This document shows, in pieces, positions 29,501 through 45,223 of a stretch of 64,000 bases of DNA. The DNA is from Atrina japonica (taxonomy: Eukaryota; Mollusca; Bivalvia; Pterioida; Pinnidae), in assembly GCA_030159075.1 (NCBI GenBank), contig BROG01001206.1, forward strand, positions 34,006 through 98,005, in the 5' to 3' direction. Under the pieces are notes generated by a model. The model saw nothing but the letters and a program-made list of their open reading frames with translations. It had not been told where the DNA came from and searched no databases. Within the stretch, counting starts at the first letter, position 1, and every line of letters begins with the position of its first letter. Both the position numbers and the translations under genes were made by a program.

Positions 29501-32500
29501 ATGTTATCTACAAAACAGTTTACTTGCAGAAGGTTGTTGATTCTTACCTGGTACATTGTAAACAGGCTTTTTCCTCCTCCACCATAAGAAAAAGGCTGCC
29601 ACCATAAAACTGAAAAATTGTTGAGTGTGGCATAAAACACAATTCAAAATAAATTTACTAAAGAGAAAAATAAATAAATAGATAAATAAATAAATAAATA
29701 AAAATAAAACATGGAACAGATAATCTTATCAATTTTAGTACACCATCAAAAATCTCTGAAGACTAGTTGAACTTTTTTTCATGATAAAAATCTGTACAAA
29801 ATATATATGTCATGGTCTGGTTTCTTTTCTAATCTTGAGGTATTTCACCTTTAGTTGTCACAGCTAGTTCTGAGCCCCAGCCCCCAGGGAATTAAGCTGA
29901 TTATAGGAGGAAGTTTACGAGTTTGCATAAGGAATGACATTGGTTTTTTTCCTTGGTATAATTGTATAGCTAAGTTTTCTCTATTCTCACTACCGGTGAA
30001 CTGAAACATTGTTAAATGTGGCTCAAAACACAAAACAAATAATCAAGTGTCTTCTCTGAACAAAATGGCAGTAAAATATTGATCTGGATGGATACCTGTT
30101 ATATGTTATTCTGAATTTCTAATATTTACTTTTGAGATGTATGCTTCTAACAAAATAGTTTTGCATCTATTTTAATAGCTTTTATTCAGTTTTACTCTAT
30201 AAATGGACATATGGAATCATTTTTATGCTATGGTTGTGGTTGACTTTTCTGTTTTGGTTTGTTTCAGTCCGTTTCCATAATTTGCTACTGTAAGATTCTT
30301 GAATATATGTATCTGTCTTTTCACTACTGCAATGCCCAAAACCGATTGCAAAAAAACCCTTACTCTCATTATTGTAATGCCCAAAACCACCTGCTGTATT
30401 ACTGCAGCACCCAGAACCTGAGCTTTATGATATATAGATGTATATCCGCTGGAAAGTTGAGCAGAAAACTGCATTCCATGCAAATTTCCAAGATAATGGG
30501 ATTGATTTTAATGGGATCAAAATGCAATGTACGCTTCAGTATCTTACACATAACAGGAACTTTGGATTTCGCACTAGCTATATCAATTGTTGGTTTGTTA
30601 AAAAGAGGAAATTGTACTTGGTGATTTCTGATGCTGAGCTCAAAAGTTTTAGCTGTGGTAAGTTTGCTTTCTTGCATTTATATTTCACTCTTTAAGCTAA
30701 ATAGTCAATTGCAGACAGTGTTTTGGATCCAATGTATGTACAGCCTATTTTCTACCCGTTACCATATAGTGCTTGCTTTGCTTGTTTCAAATCATGCTAA
30801 AATTATAGGTCAAATTGGCGTTGTTTTATTGTGACAGTAAGGTGTTGGTATGCCGTCATATCTAGGCTGTTACTAATCTGGCTATTAATCTGGCTACAAA
30901 TCCATTGTACTCAACCAATTAGATTAGACATTTATGGCAGCCATGTTTCTAGGAATTCTGGTTACTACAGTTAACTTTTTGAAGCCCATAGTACACACTG
31001 GAGTACTCTGGCCATAAGAGCGTGCTGTAATTATTGGACTTAACTCAAGTTTGAACATTTCTATAATAAAGAGCTCGGTAGGACTCGCATATAATTTTGT
31101 TTAAAATTATAATTATTATCTTCAAAACCAGTGAAAATAAATTGTTGATTGTTGGTTATTTTTTGTATTCATATACATCCATTGCACTGTGAATAACGTT
31201 TCTGAAAGGTCTTTAGTAATTACGGTGCAGTCATGATGTCGCAATACGTTGTGTGTCTCAGTAGTGAAAGGATAAATCAATTAACAACTTAGATAATAAT
31301 GATCAGCATCTCGATTTTCAATATAAAATGATAGCAGACAATAGCGAAAAGTGTGGTAGTGTTGTCAGCATTGAAAAGAAAGCAGAACCATGATTTACTG
31401 CAAAAATTGCAAAAAATAACGAATAAAATATATGTAAACTGGTATACAGTTCTATGGCAGTGTCTTGTTCCCTCCTGGAAAGGCAAAAACCTGTGCACAT
31501 GCAGTATGTAACTTTATATTAACTTTTCGTGTGCACACGCAGGATAAAAACATATGTTGGTATGTGTATATGTATTAAACAGTAACTTGTACTGGTGAAG
31601 TGAATGATTTGTGCCCAGGTATGGCTTTATTGTCCTTTGTTTATAAGAAGTGAAAGTGTACTGCAAGTATGACATCAGAATCAGAAAACTACTGACACAC
31701 TATTAAAACTACTGACACACAATTAAAACTACTGATAGATCAGGTCGGCACTACTGACACCAATAAAATTGGTTAAATAGGTCTGGTGTAATTTTTCTTC
31801 ATTCTGTTTCATATGAAAATGAAATCAATACAAGCACCTGTGTCTGATTCCACGGGGCCTCCATGGTCGAGTGGTTTCGAACATCGCAATTTAAATCGTG
31901 GAAGTCTCTCATTTTCATGTCAGCGCTGGAACATAAGCTGATTTTATTGAGAAAGTTTGCTAGTTTACTTGCAGAAGAAGGCCAGTGGTCTCTTCCTGGG
32001 TATATTGGTGGGTTCTCTCCTCCACCACTAAAAACTGGCTTCTACCACATAACTGATAAATTGTTGAGTGTGGCGTAAAACGCCATTCTTAATTAAAAAA
32101 AAAAAAACAAATTCCATCTTCAAATTGCATATGTTTCCTTGACAATTTTCTATTTCTGTAACACAACACCTGATGTTAATTTGTGATATCAGATTCATTG
32201 TAACAGTAACAACAGTATGTGACAAGTTTGATCTAATAATATGCTTGCATTTATGTTTCTTTTAACCACCATGTATTATCGTTCCGATGTACACAAGATC
32301 AAATAATGCATAGAATCTACATCTAAAATTGTGATTGATGACAGCTCATATTGCTTTATATCATCGAGATCTCGGATGTGATTGGTTATGGCTGACATTC
32401 AGTAATATTTACCAGAGTTTTGGGACTTATGGCAAAGTTTCTTGAATGGTATAGCTCTTCGGGGCATGGACTTTTCTGTCAATCAATGTCTTCGATCAGT

Positions 32501-35500
32501 CCAAATGTGTCTTTTGAGGTAAGTGTGTTAATGTGTCTCTTGATATTTGATATCACTAGTTCATTTCATAGCTATATAGTGAATATATGATATATTCCTA
32601 TGTTTGATATGTATCATATATTGACCTAAACAAAGGTCAATATTTGTTTTAACTGCATGATATTGTCATGTATATATATTTGATATATTGACCTAAACAG
32701 GTTCATATTAGATTTACTTGCATGATGTTGTCATGTACAGTGGAAACTTGCTATTAAGACCACCTAACAGACTGATGCAAAGTGGTCAGATTAGTGGGGT
32801 GTAACAATGGAACCTGGATATAAGACCACTGAACTAACTGACTCAAAGTGGTAGATGAGTGAAATGTTGCAGTGGAACCTAACAAACTGACTCAAAGTTG
32901 TCTGATTAGTGAGGTGTTACAGTGGAACCTAACAAACTGACTCAAAGTTGTCTGATCATTGGTGTTACAGTGAAATCTGGCTATTAAGACCACATAACTG
33001 ACTAACTCAAAGTGGTCTGATTAGTGAAGTGTTCCAGTGGAACCTAGCTATAAAGACAACTTAACTGACTCAAAGTGGTCTAATCATTGGTGTTACAGTG
33101 GAATCTCACTACTAAGACCACCTATCTGACTAATTCAAAGTGGTCTGATGAGTGAGGTGTTCCAGTGGAACCTCTTTATTAAGACCACCTTACTGATTCA
33201 ATGCAGTCTGATTAGTGAGGTGTTCCAGTGGAACCTTGCTATAAAGACCACTCAACTGACTCAATGCAGTCTGATTAGAGAGATGTTACCGTGGAACCTA
33301 ACTACTAAGACCACCTAACTGACTCAGTGCAGTCTGATTAGTGAGGTGTTACAGTGGAACCTTGCTTTAAAGACCATCTATCTGACTGATTAAAAGTGAT
33401 CTGGTTGTGATATGTTACAGTGGAACCCCGCTATAAAAAATACCACCTGGCTGACTCAAATTGGTCGAATTTGTGGGGTGTCTCTTATAATTTTTCTTTT
33501 TTTTTATAAGGTTCTGTACTCATTGTATATTTATTAATTGACTGAAAATTAATGGTCTGAAGTGTGAGGTGGTGATCTTTAGGCGAGGTTTCATTTTATA
33601 TTAATTTTTCATGCAATATAATTTCTATGGTTTGTCTAATGACACGAAACCTAACCTCATTGAATTTTATCTGTACATTTGATTGGAAGATATTCTGGTG
33701 ATGTAGTATTGATTTCTGTAAAATGAAGCTCAAGTATCAATTTTGATTTGAATTTGATTGATGTTCTTTTTTAGATTTTAGTTTTTTTTTATCTTTTTTT
33801 TTTTTTGTCTCTTTATTAAAGCTAACTTGTCTTTATTGAAGATTCGGGTGTTCTGACTTCTATGCTTGTCTCATGTGTTTAGTAGGATCAGGGTTTTAGA
33901 TTTATGCAAACTTTTGAACTTTGTAAGAACTTTTGATTTGCTTCCTATGCCACGTACTGGCATATGCAGACAAATTCAATATATGATATAGGGGTGTTTC
34001 ATATATACCGCATACTATTTTCTATAGAAAAAAATATTGAAATGTAATTATATGTTAAATAGTTGTCATCAGCGAGATATAATTCAGTTTGCCTTTACCT
34101 AAAATATCTTGACTCTTTCACCCATGAGTTTAAGAGTGGATTGCTCTTTTCTATTGTTGTGGACCAGTCTATTATGGTCTATGGGATAGGAAGGATCAAG
34201 TCAGTTATTAGTCTCCTCCCAGTGAAACCTATAAGATGGATGGTAATAGGGATTTTTCTTTGTCTGTCGGTGCGTCTATTTCTTGTTTTATGTAAAGTTT
34301 TGGTTAAAATTGTGTGATTGCCTCACAATTCACTTAATAATGTCCAACACCACTCTGATTCTACACATAAATACACTGAAGTTGATATATAAACGTGCTG
34401 TAATTTCTAATGGAAAATAAATTTGTAATGTTCGGAGACAAGGTCTTTTATCAATTTGTCGGCATTTCTATGGGAAGTAATTGTGCCCCTTTATTGGCCG
34501 ACCTGTTCCTTTACTCATACGAAGCAGATTTCATTCAGAAATTTCTGAATCAAAAGAAGAAAAAGTTAGTGGTGTCTTTTAATTTGACATTTAGATATAT
34601 CAACAATGTTTTGTCTGTTAATAATGACAATTTTCTTACATATATCAATGCGATATACCACAGCGAACAAGAAATTAAAGATACAACAGAATCAAACACA
34701 CACGCTTCATTTACTATACATACAGAAGGGAAATTGGCAACTAAGCTTACAACAAAAGCGAGGACAATTCTGCTTTCCCTTTGTAAATTTTCAACATTTA
34801 AGTAATAATATCCTAGTCACCCGCATATGAATTTATATTTTACAAATGATCCGATATGCCAGAGCATGTTCAACATACGAAGATTTCATATACAAAGGTA
34901 AACTACTCACTGAAAAATTATTGACTCAGGGATATCGAAAACCATAAAAACCGAAAAAACGTTTGATATCAACAGTCCGCAAATTTTACAGTCGGTATGA
35001 TACTCTTGATTGCGATTACTCTGTTTTATTAAGTGAAATGTTGAGTTTCCTTTTCCTGGGCGGTTGTTGAGATGTCTGTTCCAATTGTGATGAGGATTTA
35101 CTCCTCATGTATTTCATTTGGACTTGACTGTGGACTCACGGCAGGTGTGACCGGGCGACATGGGACGCTTACTCCTCCATGGCACCTGATCCTACCTCTT
35201 GGTTTCCAGAGATCCGTGTTTGTCCATGGCGATTATAATCTTTTATTTTGCATGGTCAATTTTAATAGACATGCAGCATGTCTAAAGCCCATTATATTTG
35301 CAGTTCTGGAGAGAACTAAATGGCCATTAAATTTCCATTACAAAGTATATTTTAATGACATCACACCAATATTTGGGCCTATTAATGGTCAATTAATGTA
35401 TTATTAATGGCATTTTATTCATGGTAATTTAATGGTCATTTCATGGCAATGCTTCCAGTAGTGTTGAAAACCATTTACACACCTGCCTCTAAACCATATA

Positions 35501-38500
35501 CATGTATATTCTTAATTGTTATGGGTAGACACATTTATTGGTGTATGATCGGGTCCTTGGGGGTCCTGCCCCATCCTCTTAAATCTATATTTGTTTCTTA
35601 TAACTTAAAGCCTGTTGACAGCCCCACCCTTAAACCATATATATTATTGATTGTTATAGGGAGACACATTTGATGGTGTATGAGGGACTTGCCCCACTCT
35701 CTGGAATGTATATTTTAACTTAAAATGTGAAATACAGTCACACCCCTGATCCTACCCTTATTGATACTGTACAGAATGTAGTAACTTTGCTACATTTATC
35801 ATCAAAACAGGAACTGGCAAGACATGCACAGTAAAACCTGTATATTGTGGCCACTCAAGGGACCAGAGAATATTTGCCTTTATGTGCAGGTGACCCTTAT
35901 ACACAGGTTTAGTTTGGTTGAAGTATGCAGTTATGGTACTTTTAAAAACTGGCCTTTAAAGACAGATGATTCTTATATAGAGGTGACCGCTATAGCAGGT
36001 TGTACTGTAATTATGTGTAATTCTTGTGAATTTAGGCGAGCCTTTGTTGCTTTCTGACCACTCTTGTTTTACATTGCAGTTGAACAAGGCAGAAAATAAA
36101 GAGCAGTTCAACAAGGTGTTAGCGTCACTCCAGGAGTTTATACAGAAGAATATCAACCTACACAATTTGAACCAGTTTGTCTATTCTTTCATGAAGTAAG
36201 TTTAAGAAATAAGTAACTTTTCAGTTTTGTACCTAGATTTCTAGAAACATGTAATTTATGAATCTTTATATAAACTTTTCAAACTTAGTTTATAGTAAAA
36301 CACCTATATTTAATCAATTTCTTAGTCTTTAATCTATACATGTATTTATACAATAATGATATTGAATTTTAGTGTTGGAAACACTCTTTATTCAGAATAT
36401 TTTATCAAAAATACACCGTTAAGCGTTATGCCCCTCATTTTCATTTGGAAATTAGGGTCATGACCCTCATTTTCACTTTCAGAGGTTGGCAGGTACTTCA
36501 ATTTCCATCTTTGGATTTCATTTTAATATATTTTCTTAACTTAACATTTTCTGACAGAGATTTTGCTTATATACAAACTTGTAAGCTCATAGAGAATTTT
36601 GACACATATATCTATTGTTTTATCGTATTAAATGATCTGTTTCGGGATAAGGATGGAATTGTCTCTGTTTTCGAACTGTGACCTCAAAATTCATAACTGT
36701 CAATAACATGATGAAATATAGAGTGGAATCTCATTATCTCAAAACTCATGGCATTGCCTCTATTACTTTTACCTATCCAGAATTTGAAGTGACAAAGTTT
36801 TCAGTTAATGTAATTTTCTGTCCTTAAGCGCCAGCCTAGCTCAGTCTGAAGCATGGTTGACTCTTGGTTGTGAGGTCTTGAGTTTGTACCCAATCGGTGG
36901 CAGGTTGGTTTCCTGTCTTTCAGACTGAGGCATAAAAAAAGCCGAGGTCCCCTATCACAGTAGGTGTCAGTACGTTAAAGAACCCTCACTGCTCAATGGC
37001 CGCAAGTGACGAGCATAGGCCAAACTTTGACGCCCTTCACTGGCATTTGGTGACGTCTCCATATGAGTGAAAGATTCTTGTGTGGGACCTTAAACAACAA
37101 TAAACAAAGAAAGAAAGAAACAAAAACTTCTATCCATAAAAATCAGGATCAGCCGTTCCATTTTGACATATTCAGAATTTTGACCTAACAATATTCCACT
37201 TCATATTAACCTTGAAGTGGTTGTCAAATGACTACCAGTAATTTAAATTGACAAGTGCAATATATTTTTCATCTTTACAGGCGAGCTGACTTGACAGTTA
37301 AACTAAATGAACTGAAGTAAGTAGAATTTGGTGGTTGTTTTAATTTTGTATTGTCCATTTGCTTTTTATAGAAAGTGGCATATTGTTAAATTTCTTAAAT
37401 TGCTCTTAATTATCAGATTTGAACTTTGACAGCAAATGTTTATAATTTTACCATACATAACTAAATTGTAAATATGCTAATTATTTTATAGAAGTTTGTG
37501 AGGGCAATTACACAGTTCACTGTTGGTAAAACAGTACCCATAATGATTTGTGCATAAGTAGGTTGTATGCAAATCAGACACTCTGGAATATATGACAAAA
37601 GATTGACATGGGTTGTATCATAATCAAATAATTTTTTATTAACTGAAAAAAAATTACATGTATGCTTTAAAAGTCTCTATCAATTTCATCTTTAGTAATT
37701 TATTTTTGGCATGCTGGATGTAAAACGACATAAAAACAAAAACAAAAGAAAATGTTAACTTTGAACTCGTGTTGACTTGTAATTATTAGAAGGTTGACCA
37801 GTCCTCATGAATTAAATGTTTGACAAGTTAGGCTTATTCTTAATTTTCCTGTGAAAATGTAAATTTCATATCCTTCTATGTTAAAATTTGTGTTTATTGC
37901 ATAGATTTTCATACATCCCATATTTTTTTTAGCTGAATCAGAAAAGCTTAATTTGACACATTTGCTTGAAAATACTCTATTCTTCATTTTGAAATTCCAA
38001 ATTGAGATGTTTTGTGGAAAACACAAGCCATTTTATACATTGGAATGAGTCCTGTTACCAAACCTAAAAATAGCCTAGGAAAACCATTGCCATTTGTTAA
38101 TGCACCTGTTTGTAATTGACTTAAAACATATCTTTAATTATTTTTTCAAACAAGCGTAATTTTATCTCACACATTGGTATATCTAGACCTATTTATAACT
38201 GATCTTGTTCCCTCAGTGCAGCACAAAAGTATTAATCATTTTGTAGCCAATTAGATTGAACAGGACCCAAACTCACCAAATTTTCATCAGTACTCATTGG
38301 TCACTTTTTATTTCATTCTTTGAACTGCATAATCATTTGAAAAACTTTTCTGTGTGAACAGAGAGGTATATCTGGTTTGAGTGATTAGGGGACATTATTT
38401 ATTTATTTATTTATTTATTTATCTATATTTTTATTTTTATTTTCCATCATTCACATATTTTGCATCAAACTTATGAATATCCTTTAACTAAAAAATGAAT

Positions 38501-41500
38501 AAACAAACTAAGTACTCAAAATTATTAATTGGAATTAATGTGAGCCTTGTTCTGTAGTAAATATAGAATTTCCATGAAATATTGCATTTTGTCTATTTTG
38601 TCAGACCTTTTCAGTTTGAATTAGATTTAAAACAAACAGATGCATTACTCATTATAATGATAAGGGAGTCGTGACAAGTTGTTTCTCTAGGAAAATGCTT
38701 TGTGGGCAACATAGCTCATCTTTTATCTAAAATTGGAAATAAAAAATTTAAGTATGTGAAAATTTAAAGTTAATAATTTTGCAATATAAAAATCTTAGAT
38801 ACCAAAGTATAAACCAACAGAATGTCCAGGACATAGATACAAATCCGGTAAAAACGAACAAACACGGACCTCTGGAAACCAAGAGGTGGGATTAGGTGCC
38901 ATGGAGGAGTAAGGATCCTCTGTCGACCGGTCACACCCGCCGTGAGTCCACAGTCAAGTCCAATGAAACGCATGAGGAGTGTATCCTCGTCACAATTGTC
39001 TCAACAACGGCCAACGAAAAGGCAACTCAACATAGTGAAACAGAGTAGTCGCAAAGAGGACTATTATACCGACCGTAAAATTTGAGGAACGTTGACATTA
39101 AACGCAGTTTTTGATATCCCTGTGTCAATAATTTGTCAGTGAGTAGTTTACCTCTGTATATGAAATTATGTAAAATCATGATGCTGTAAACATATTTAAT
39201 TTGATTTTAAAATTTAGGTTTGGTTTCAATCTCTAGCCCTTTCAGCTCCTGAATGACTGGTATGCTTCTTTCTGTTGTTTAAGACCAGTCAGATGCAGTC
39301 CATAGGAGTGAAAAGATTAATGAATTAATCAGATAAACAGTTAAAATGACTTCTCTCTGGGAAATGATATTTGGACTTATAATACAATGTCTGTCCATTA
39401 AAAATGGGACACAATACAATGGCGATTATCATTATTAATAGTCCTTCACCAATTCCAGGGGGTGGGGGGGTATAGTTCTGGTATACGACTCCCTTATCAA
39501 TTATAATGATTAATACATCTGTTCATTTTAAATCCAATTCTTACTGGAAGGTCTGACCAAATTGACAAAATTTGATATTCCACAGTAATTACAATGATAA
39601 GGTAGTCGTATAACATTGTAACTTGTTTAAAAAAGTTGCTGTGGTAACCAAATTCTGTGACATGGCAAATGTATCAAACCAAACTAATGTACTTTTGAAT
39701 AAGGGATATTAGATCTTTGTCCAACTAATTACTGGTTATACTCATTGACTTAAAGTTTAGCCTAATCTTAATTTGCAATAAAACCTTTATATAGAAAATG
39801 ATTTTTTGGTTGCTTAGTAACTATGTATACAATGTATATACATATTTATATGTCTTTCCAACTAGTTGCCTTTTGTCTTTAAAATTAAAAAAAAAACTTT
39901 TTTATTTACATAGATATCACAGTATGTAATTGTTCAGTGATTCTTAATAACGCATGGTTGAAACTGAGAAATCAGCAATTCTCTTGAAGTTGCTTATTTG
40001 TATATTTTTGCCTAATTCTTCATGCTGGCACAGTGCCAAATTTTACTTTTTGTAAGAAATTATATTTGAACACACTATATATTGACATGATATTGTTTTA
40101 AATTCTAAAAATAATATTCTTCTGGCCCCATTATTTCTGTTATATTTTACACCAATATTACATAGGAGATGGTTTACTTTGATGTCCAGGTCTAGTTGCA
40201 AGGGAAATTAAAACACCTAGTTTTCTTTGGCAACAGTGCTGTTTTGGCTGTGAGCTAATTCTATCACCATTAATATATGGAATAGTAATTTTCATAAATA
40301 TCTGACAATTTCAGTCTGACATCTTTTGCATTATTCTTATTGAGACCAGGACATAGAATGAAGCTTCTATGAAATTGTAGCTTATTTGAACATATGCTTT
40401 CGGTGTTGGAAAAAAATTATTATAGCAGTATCATTTTGTTCTCACTTACATATAAGCTCTTCAATTGCCCCCGTTTGTTACAAAATAAAACTTTAATTTT
40501 GCTATATCATTCTTTCTGAATATTTTCTTTCTAACATTTAAATGAACTAAGTGGTACACATACATCACTATTAAACCAGATGAATTTAACAGGAAAATGT
40601 GCTTTGTCATTGACCCCAAATGACCCCCACAGACAACTATACTGGTTTCCTTAGCAACCTCAATTTAATCTTTTTTGTAAAACAAGGACATGTACCACCC
40701 ACATAGTATAAATATGAAATATTTATGAAGTGGGGCCAAAAAAAGGTTCTTACCATACATAGTCCTTTCAGGTCGTAATGAAGGGTATGTATTACAATGA
40801 AATAATTGAAACATATTTATATTGGATCACAACAGGTGCCCTGTCCTTTTGGTCACAGATACAAATGCTTGCTTTGATGAAGCAGTACAGTGCTTAGCGG
40901 GCCATATGATCAAGATGCACAACAAAACAATGGTCGAGACTGTACAAGTTCAAGGTGTGGAAAATGTATTGGTAGAAAAGGTAATGTTTGTAATCTAATC
41001 CTTATAGTAGAAGTTTGTTTTGGTTTTTAGCTCACCTGAACCAAAGGTTCAATTGGACTTTTTTGATTGCCCTTTGTCAGGTTGTCTGTCTGTCTGTAAA
41101 CTTTTGACATTTTCAACTTCTCCTCCAAAATCACTGAAGGGATTTTGATGAAACCTTTATAGGAAGCAAGTACTTAAGGTCTTCTACAAAGTTTGTTCAT
41201 TTTGTCCCGATTGGCCTAGATGTGGATCCAAGGTGGGGCAAAAGAGACCCAGTAGGTACCCTCTTTGAAAATCTTCTCCTCCAGAACCGCTGCATGAGTT
41301 GAAAAATTAGTTGTATCTGAGTGATCTACATAGATGTATAATTCAAGTTTGTTATTTTCAATGAAATTGAAAAATAAATGTTTGACTGGTTTTTGACGTC
41401 TTTTTTTATTTTCATTCATTTTTGTATGATTTCTTTGATTCTCTCCCCTGTTATACATTGTGATGCATTTATTTTATGTATTTAGTAGGTAAATGGTTTC

Positions 41501-44500
41501 CTGAAAGAATTTTGTGGAACTTTAATTTTTTGAGTTTTTTATGGATTTTTAAGACTGAAAAAAATGAAATAAAGGGGAAGTGGTAAAGAAATGGGTAAAG
41601 GAAATTAATTGTAATTTTCATTTATTTTTGTATGATTACATTTATTTTCTCCTCTTTTGTTCATTATGATGTATTCATTTTATGTGTTTTAACTGTGCTG
41701 AAAGAATATGACTGAAATTTGATTTTTTTATAAATTTTTCAAGACTGCAAAAATGAAAGGGGAGAAGGGTTAATTTCAACTTCTTCTCCAAAACTGCCAA
41801 AGGAATTTTGATGAAACTTCATTGGAAGCAAGTACTCGAGGTTCTCTACAAAGTTTATTCATTTAATCCAGATCGGTCCATGGGGGTGGAACCAGGGTGG
41901 GGCAAAAAAGCCCTTGGGGTACCCTCTTTAGAAATCTTCTCCGTAGTAACTGCTGCGTGGATTGAAAGACTAATTGTAACTGAGTGATCTACATAGCTAG
42001 TATTTAAAGTTTTTTTAATTGTGTAGATATCAGAAAGTAAATTTTTTATGTGTTTTTGATATCTTTTTACACATTATAATTTTCATTTTTTTTTCTTTGA
42101 TATTATATTTATTTATTTATTATGATGCATCCATTTAAAGTATTTTACATGTTATTAGGTGGAGAAATGATTTCCGGAAATATTTTTTTCTTAAATTTAA
42201 TTCTTAAAATGTTTATGAATTATTAAAACTGTTAAAAAGAAGGAGGGAGCATTTTTTCACACACATGTTCTTCAAAACGGCTTAAGAATAAAGGAAGTAA
42301 GTAAAGAATCCAAGTACCTCTGACAAGTTTATGTTTATTGACCAGATCGAATTAGAGGTGGATGCAGGTTTGGCAAAGTGGGTCTCAAAAGGTAACCCTC
42401 TTTGAAAATCTTCTCCAGAACTGCTGCATTGATTGAAAAACTAATTGCATCTGAGTGATTTACATGGATGCATGATTTAATTTCTTGTTTTGGAATAAAT
42501 TGGGAATTAAATGTTGACATGTTTTTGACTTCATTCCCGGCTTTGTCATTTTCATTCATTTGTAAGTCTCCTCCACTCCCAAGGAGTGTTATAATAATTT
42601 GAAAATTGAGATTCCAATATTTTTTTAAGAAACCAACATAGTTTCAGGGCGATATGGCCCATGGGTCTCTTGTCACATCACTGATAGGTCTTTAGTAATT
42701 ATTATTTAAAATTCTGTAAATATAAAATAAATTCAGGCCTAGATCTACATAAATGATTCGTTTATTTGATGACCAAACCCTATTTTCAACTCTGCCAACC
42801 TGTTTACTACATTTACTCAAATTTGATTTTTTGCCAAAATCTACTTTTCGACCTATTCACCACAATGATTTGTAAGCCTAAACAGGGCTGTAAGTGCACT
42901 TTGACATCTAGTTATCAAATGGCAACCTTCTTCAAATTTTTCTCGCCATTTGAATTTGCTGACCTGTCTACTACATTTACTCAAATCTGAATTTTTGCCA
43001 AAATCTACTTTTCGATGCATTCACAACATTGATTTATAAGCCCAAACAGGGTTCTAAGTGCACTTTGACTTCTATTCGCCAAATGGCAACCCTCTTCGAA
43101 TTTTACTCGCAATTTGAAATTTTTTGGTTGCCATGATCAGTATTTTGTTTTATCATACATGTAGCTATAGGCCTTTTTGTCTATCATTGGCTATATTGTC
43201 ATAAATAAGTCAATGCCACCTTCTTCGCATTTCCTTTGAATGTAAAATAATTTTTTGTAAAATTCATCTTAATTTTAGTTTTTCAATGGATTTATTTCAT
43301 TCAATAGTCTTTGAGATTTCTCTGAATGTGTTTCTGCAAAGCAACATTTTTTATGCATTATTATCTTAATTTTGTTGATGGTACTTAAGCCTACTATGAA
43401 CATATTAAAGAAGGAATGAAGTAGGCCTACACGGAATTCTGCTTGGTTTTCATGAAAAGAAATAAATATTCAACTGTAAGTCGACTTAGTTACCTTACTC
43501 CATATTTAAGATTAAATGAAAAACAGAAAGTAAGAAACAGTATCATGTGTCAATGTCTTTATTTCAAGATTAAGACCGATTTTTTGTCCAAATACTTTCT
43601 GACTACGACTTTCAAAAATGGTCACGGACATTGACATCTATGTATGAGTAGGCTTATGAAAGGATTCGCTTATATACAGAAAAGAGTTATGAAAAGAACT
43701 TTTTCAACCACTTCATCATAACAAATTCTAATTAAATATTTTTAATCTATTGGGTCTTTGCCTGTTACATTTCTGGTATTACTAGTCACTGTGCCTAAAA
43801 ACATGTAATCAGTTAACAAGTTTCGCATTCTCTTCGGTGTCATTTTATATTGTCATGTGAAAACTTGGAGAAAAACCTGAAATTACCAGAAGGGAATTGT
43901 GACTAAAAAGGTACAAATCGTGAAATAAATTGTTAATACTAAACGCTAACTTATAGTGATGCAAGTATATGACTGTTTACATGTATGATAATTGTTTTTA
44001 GAGGCGTATACAAACAAGTAAATCTCATTATCAAGCCTAATAGTATATCTTTGTTTTACCAAGTTTTAGTGTACCCTCTTTTTTGTTAAATACGCGCTTA
44101 CATGGGCCAAAATCACTTTGTCTTAACACGCAACAATCAGAAGAAAAAAAGCGTTCTATGACTCAGATTGGTTAAAAACAGCTCAGGACTGACCAGAATA
44201 CAAAATACGGATTCCAAGTACGATAACATTGCATTTATGGCACACCAATAACTGTTGCCAAAATGGCGAGTTAGTTTAATTTTTAATCACCATTTATGAT
44301 TTTTGGTTCAATATGCGACTTAATTACTCGCCACTTAGATCCAGTTTAAAATATAACTCTTTCTTTGATAGTTATATATGCATTAAAAGATTCCTAAGCA
44401 TAAAGTTGAAATTACATTGTCATCAAAATGCATTCCCACTTTTTTGTGGTCTGACTAATTAGAGTTTGTACCCCCAAATCTACAGATGTTTTAGTGTATT

Positions 44501-45124
44501 ATCGAGTTGGAAGACTATCTTTAGTTAATAAACTGGTTATACATAGCACAAAAATACAAATCCGATGTATTATTTCAATACAATATTATTTATGTTAAAC
44601 ACTAAACAAATATATCAAAAAAGATTTGAGTCTTGAGTTGGGATCTATGGCACAAAATCTATGCAATTGCATTTGTACCATATTAAATCATAATAATAAC
44701 TAGAATTCGTATCGAATACGAATACGATGGGCTTTTCAGAACGATTTGAATTCAAAAAGAAACCAATTTTGTTTTGTTGAGAAATGAAATATCTCAAGAT
44801 TTTTAACAAAGACTTATTTAATGAAATTAACATGACATTTAGATAGTTGGAAAGTGGAGGAGCTTCGTTTTATTTCATTGAAGTATATATTATCAGCGTT
44901 ATATAAAGCTTAACAAGTGTTATTAGTCGCTGATATGAATAGAAGACTTTTTATACATAAAATACAGAAATGTTTCGCTGAGGTGATAAATGCGAAATCC
45001 GAAACATCTTGGTACAAAATGGATGTAGGGACGAAACACCCCTTTGATTAACGATGCCTTTTAACTCCTATTTATTGTTTTTCCGAAATCATAATCATAT
45101 GTCTGGCATAAATGATAAAACTAC

Positions 45125-45223
<99 letters not shown>

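Noticed and set aside
30259..30695. Overlapping frames of 85-121 codons on both strands
   Set aside because: No recognisable domain, no matching splice phase with the NDRG exons, and composition like the surrounding intron.
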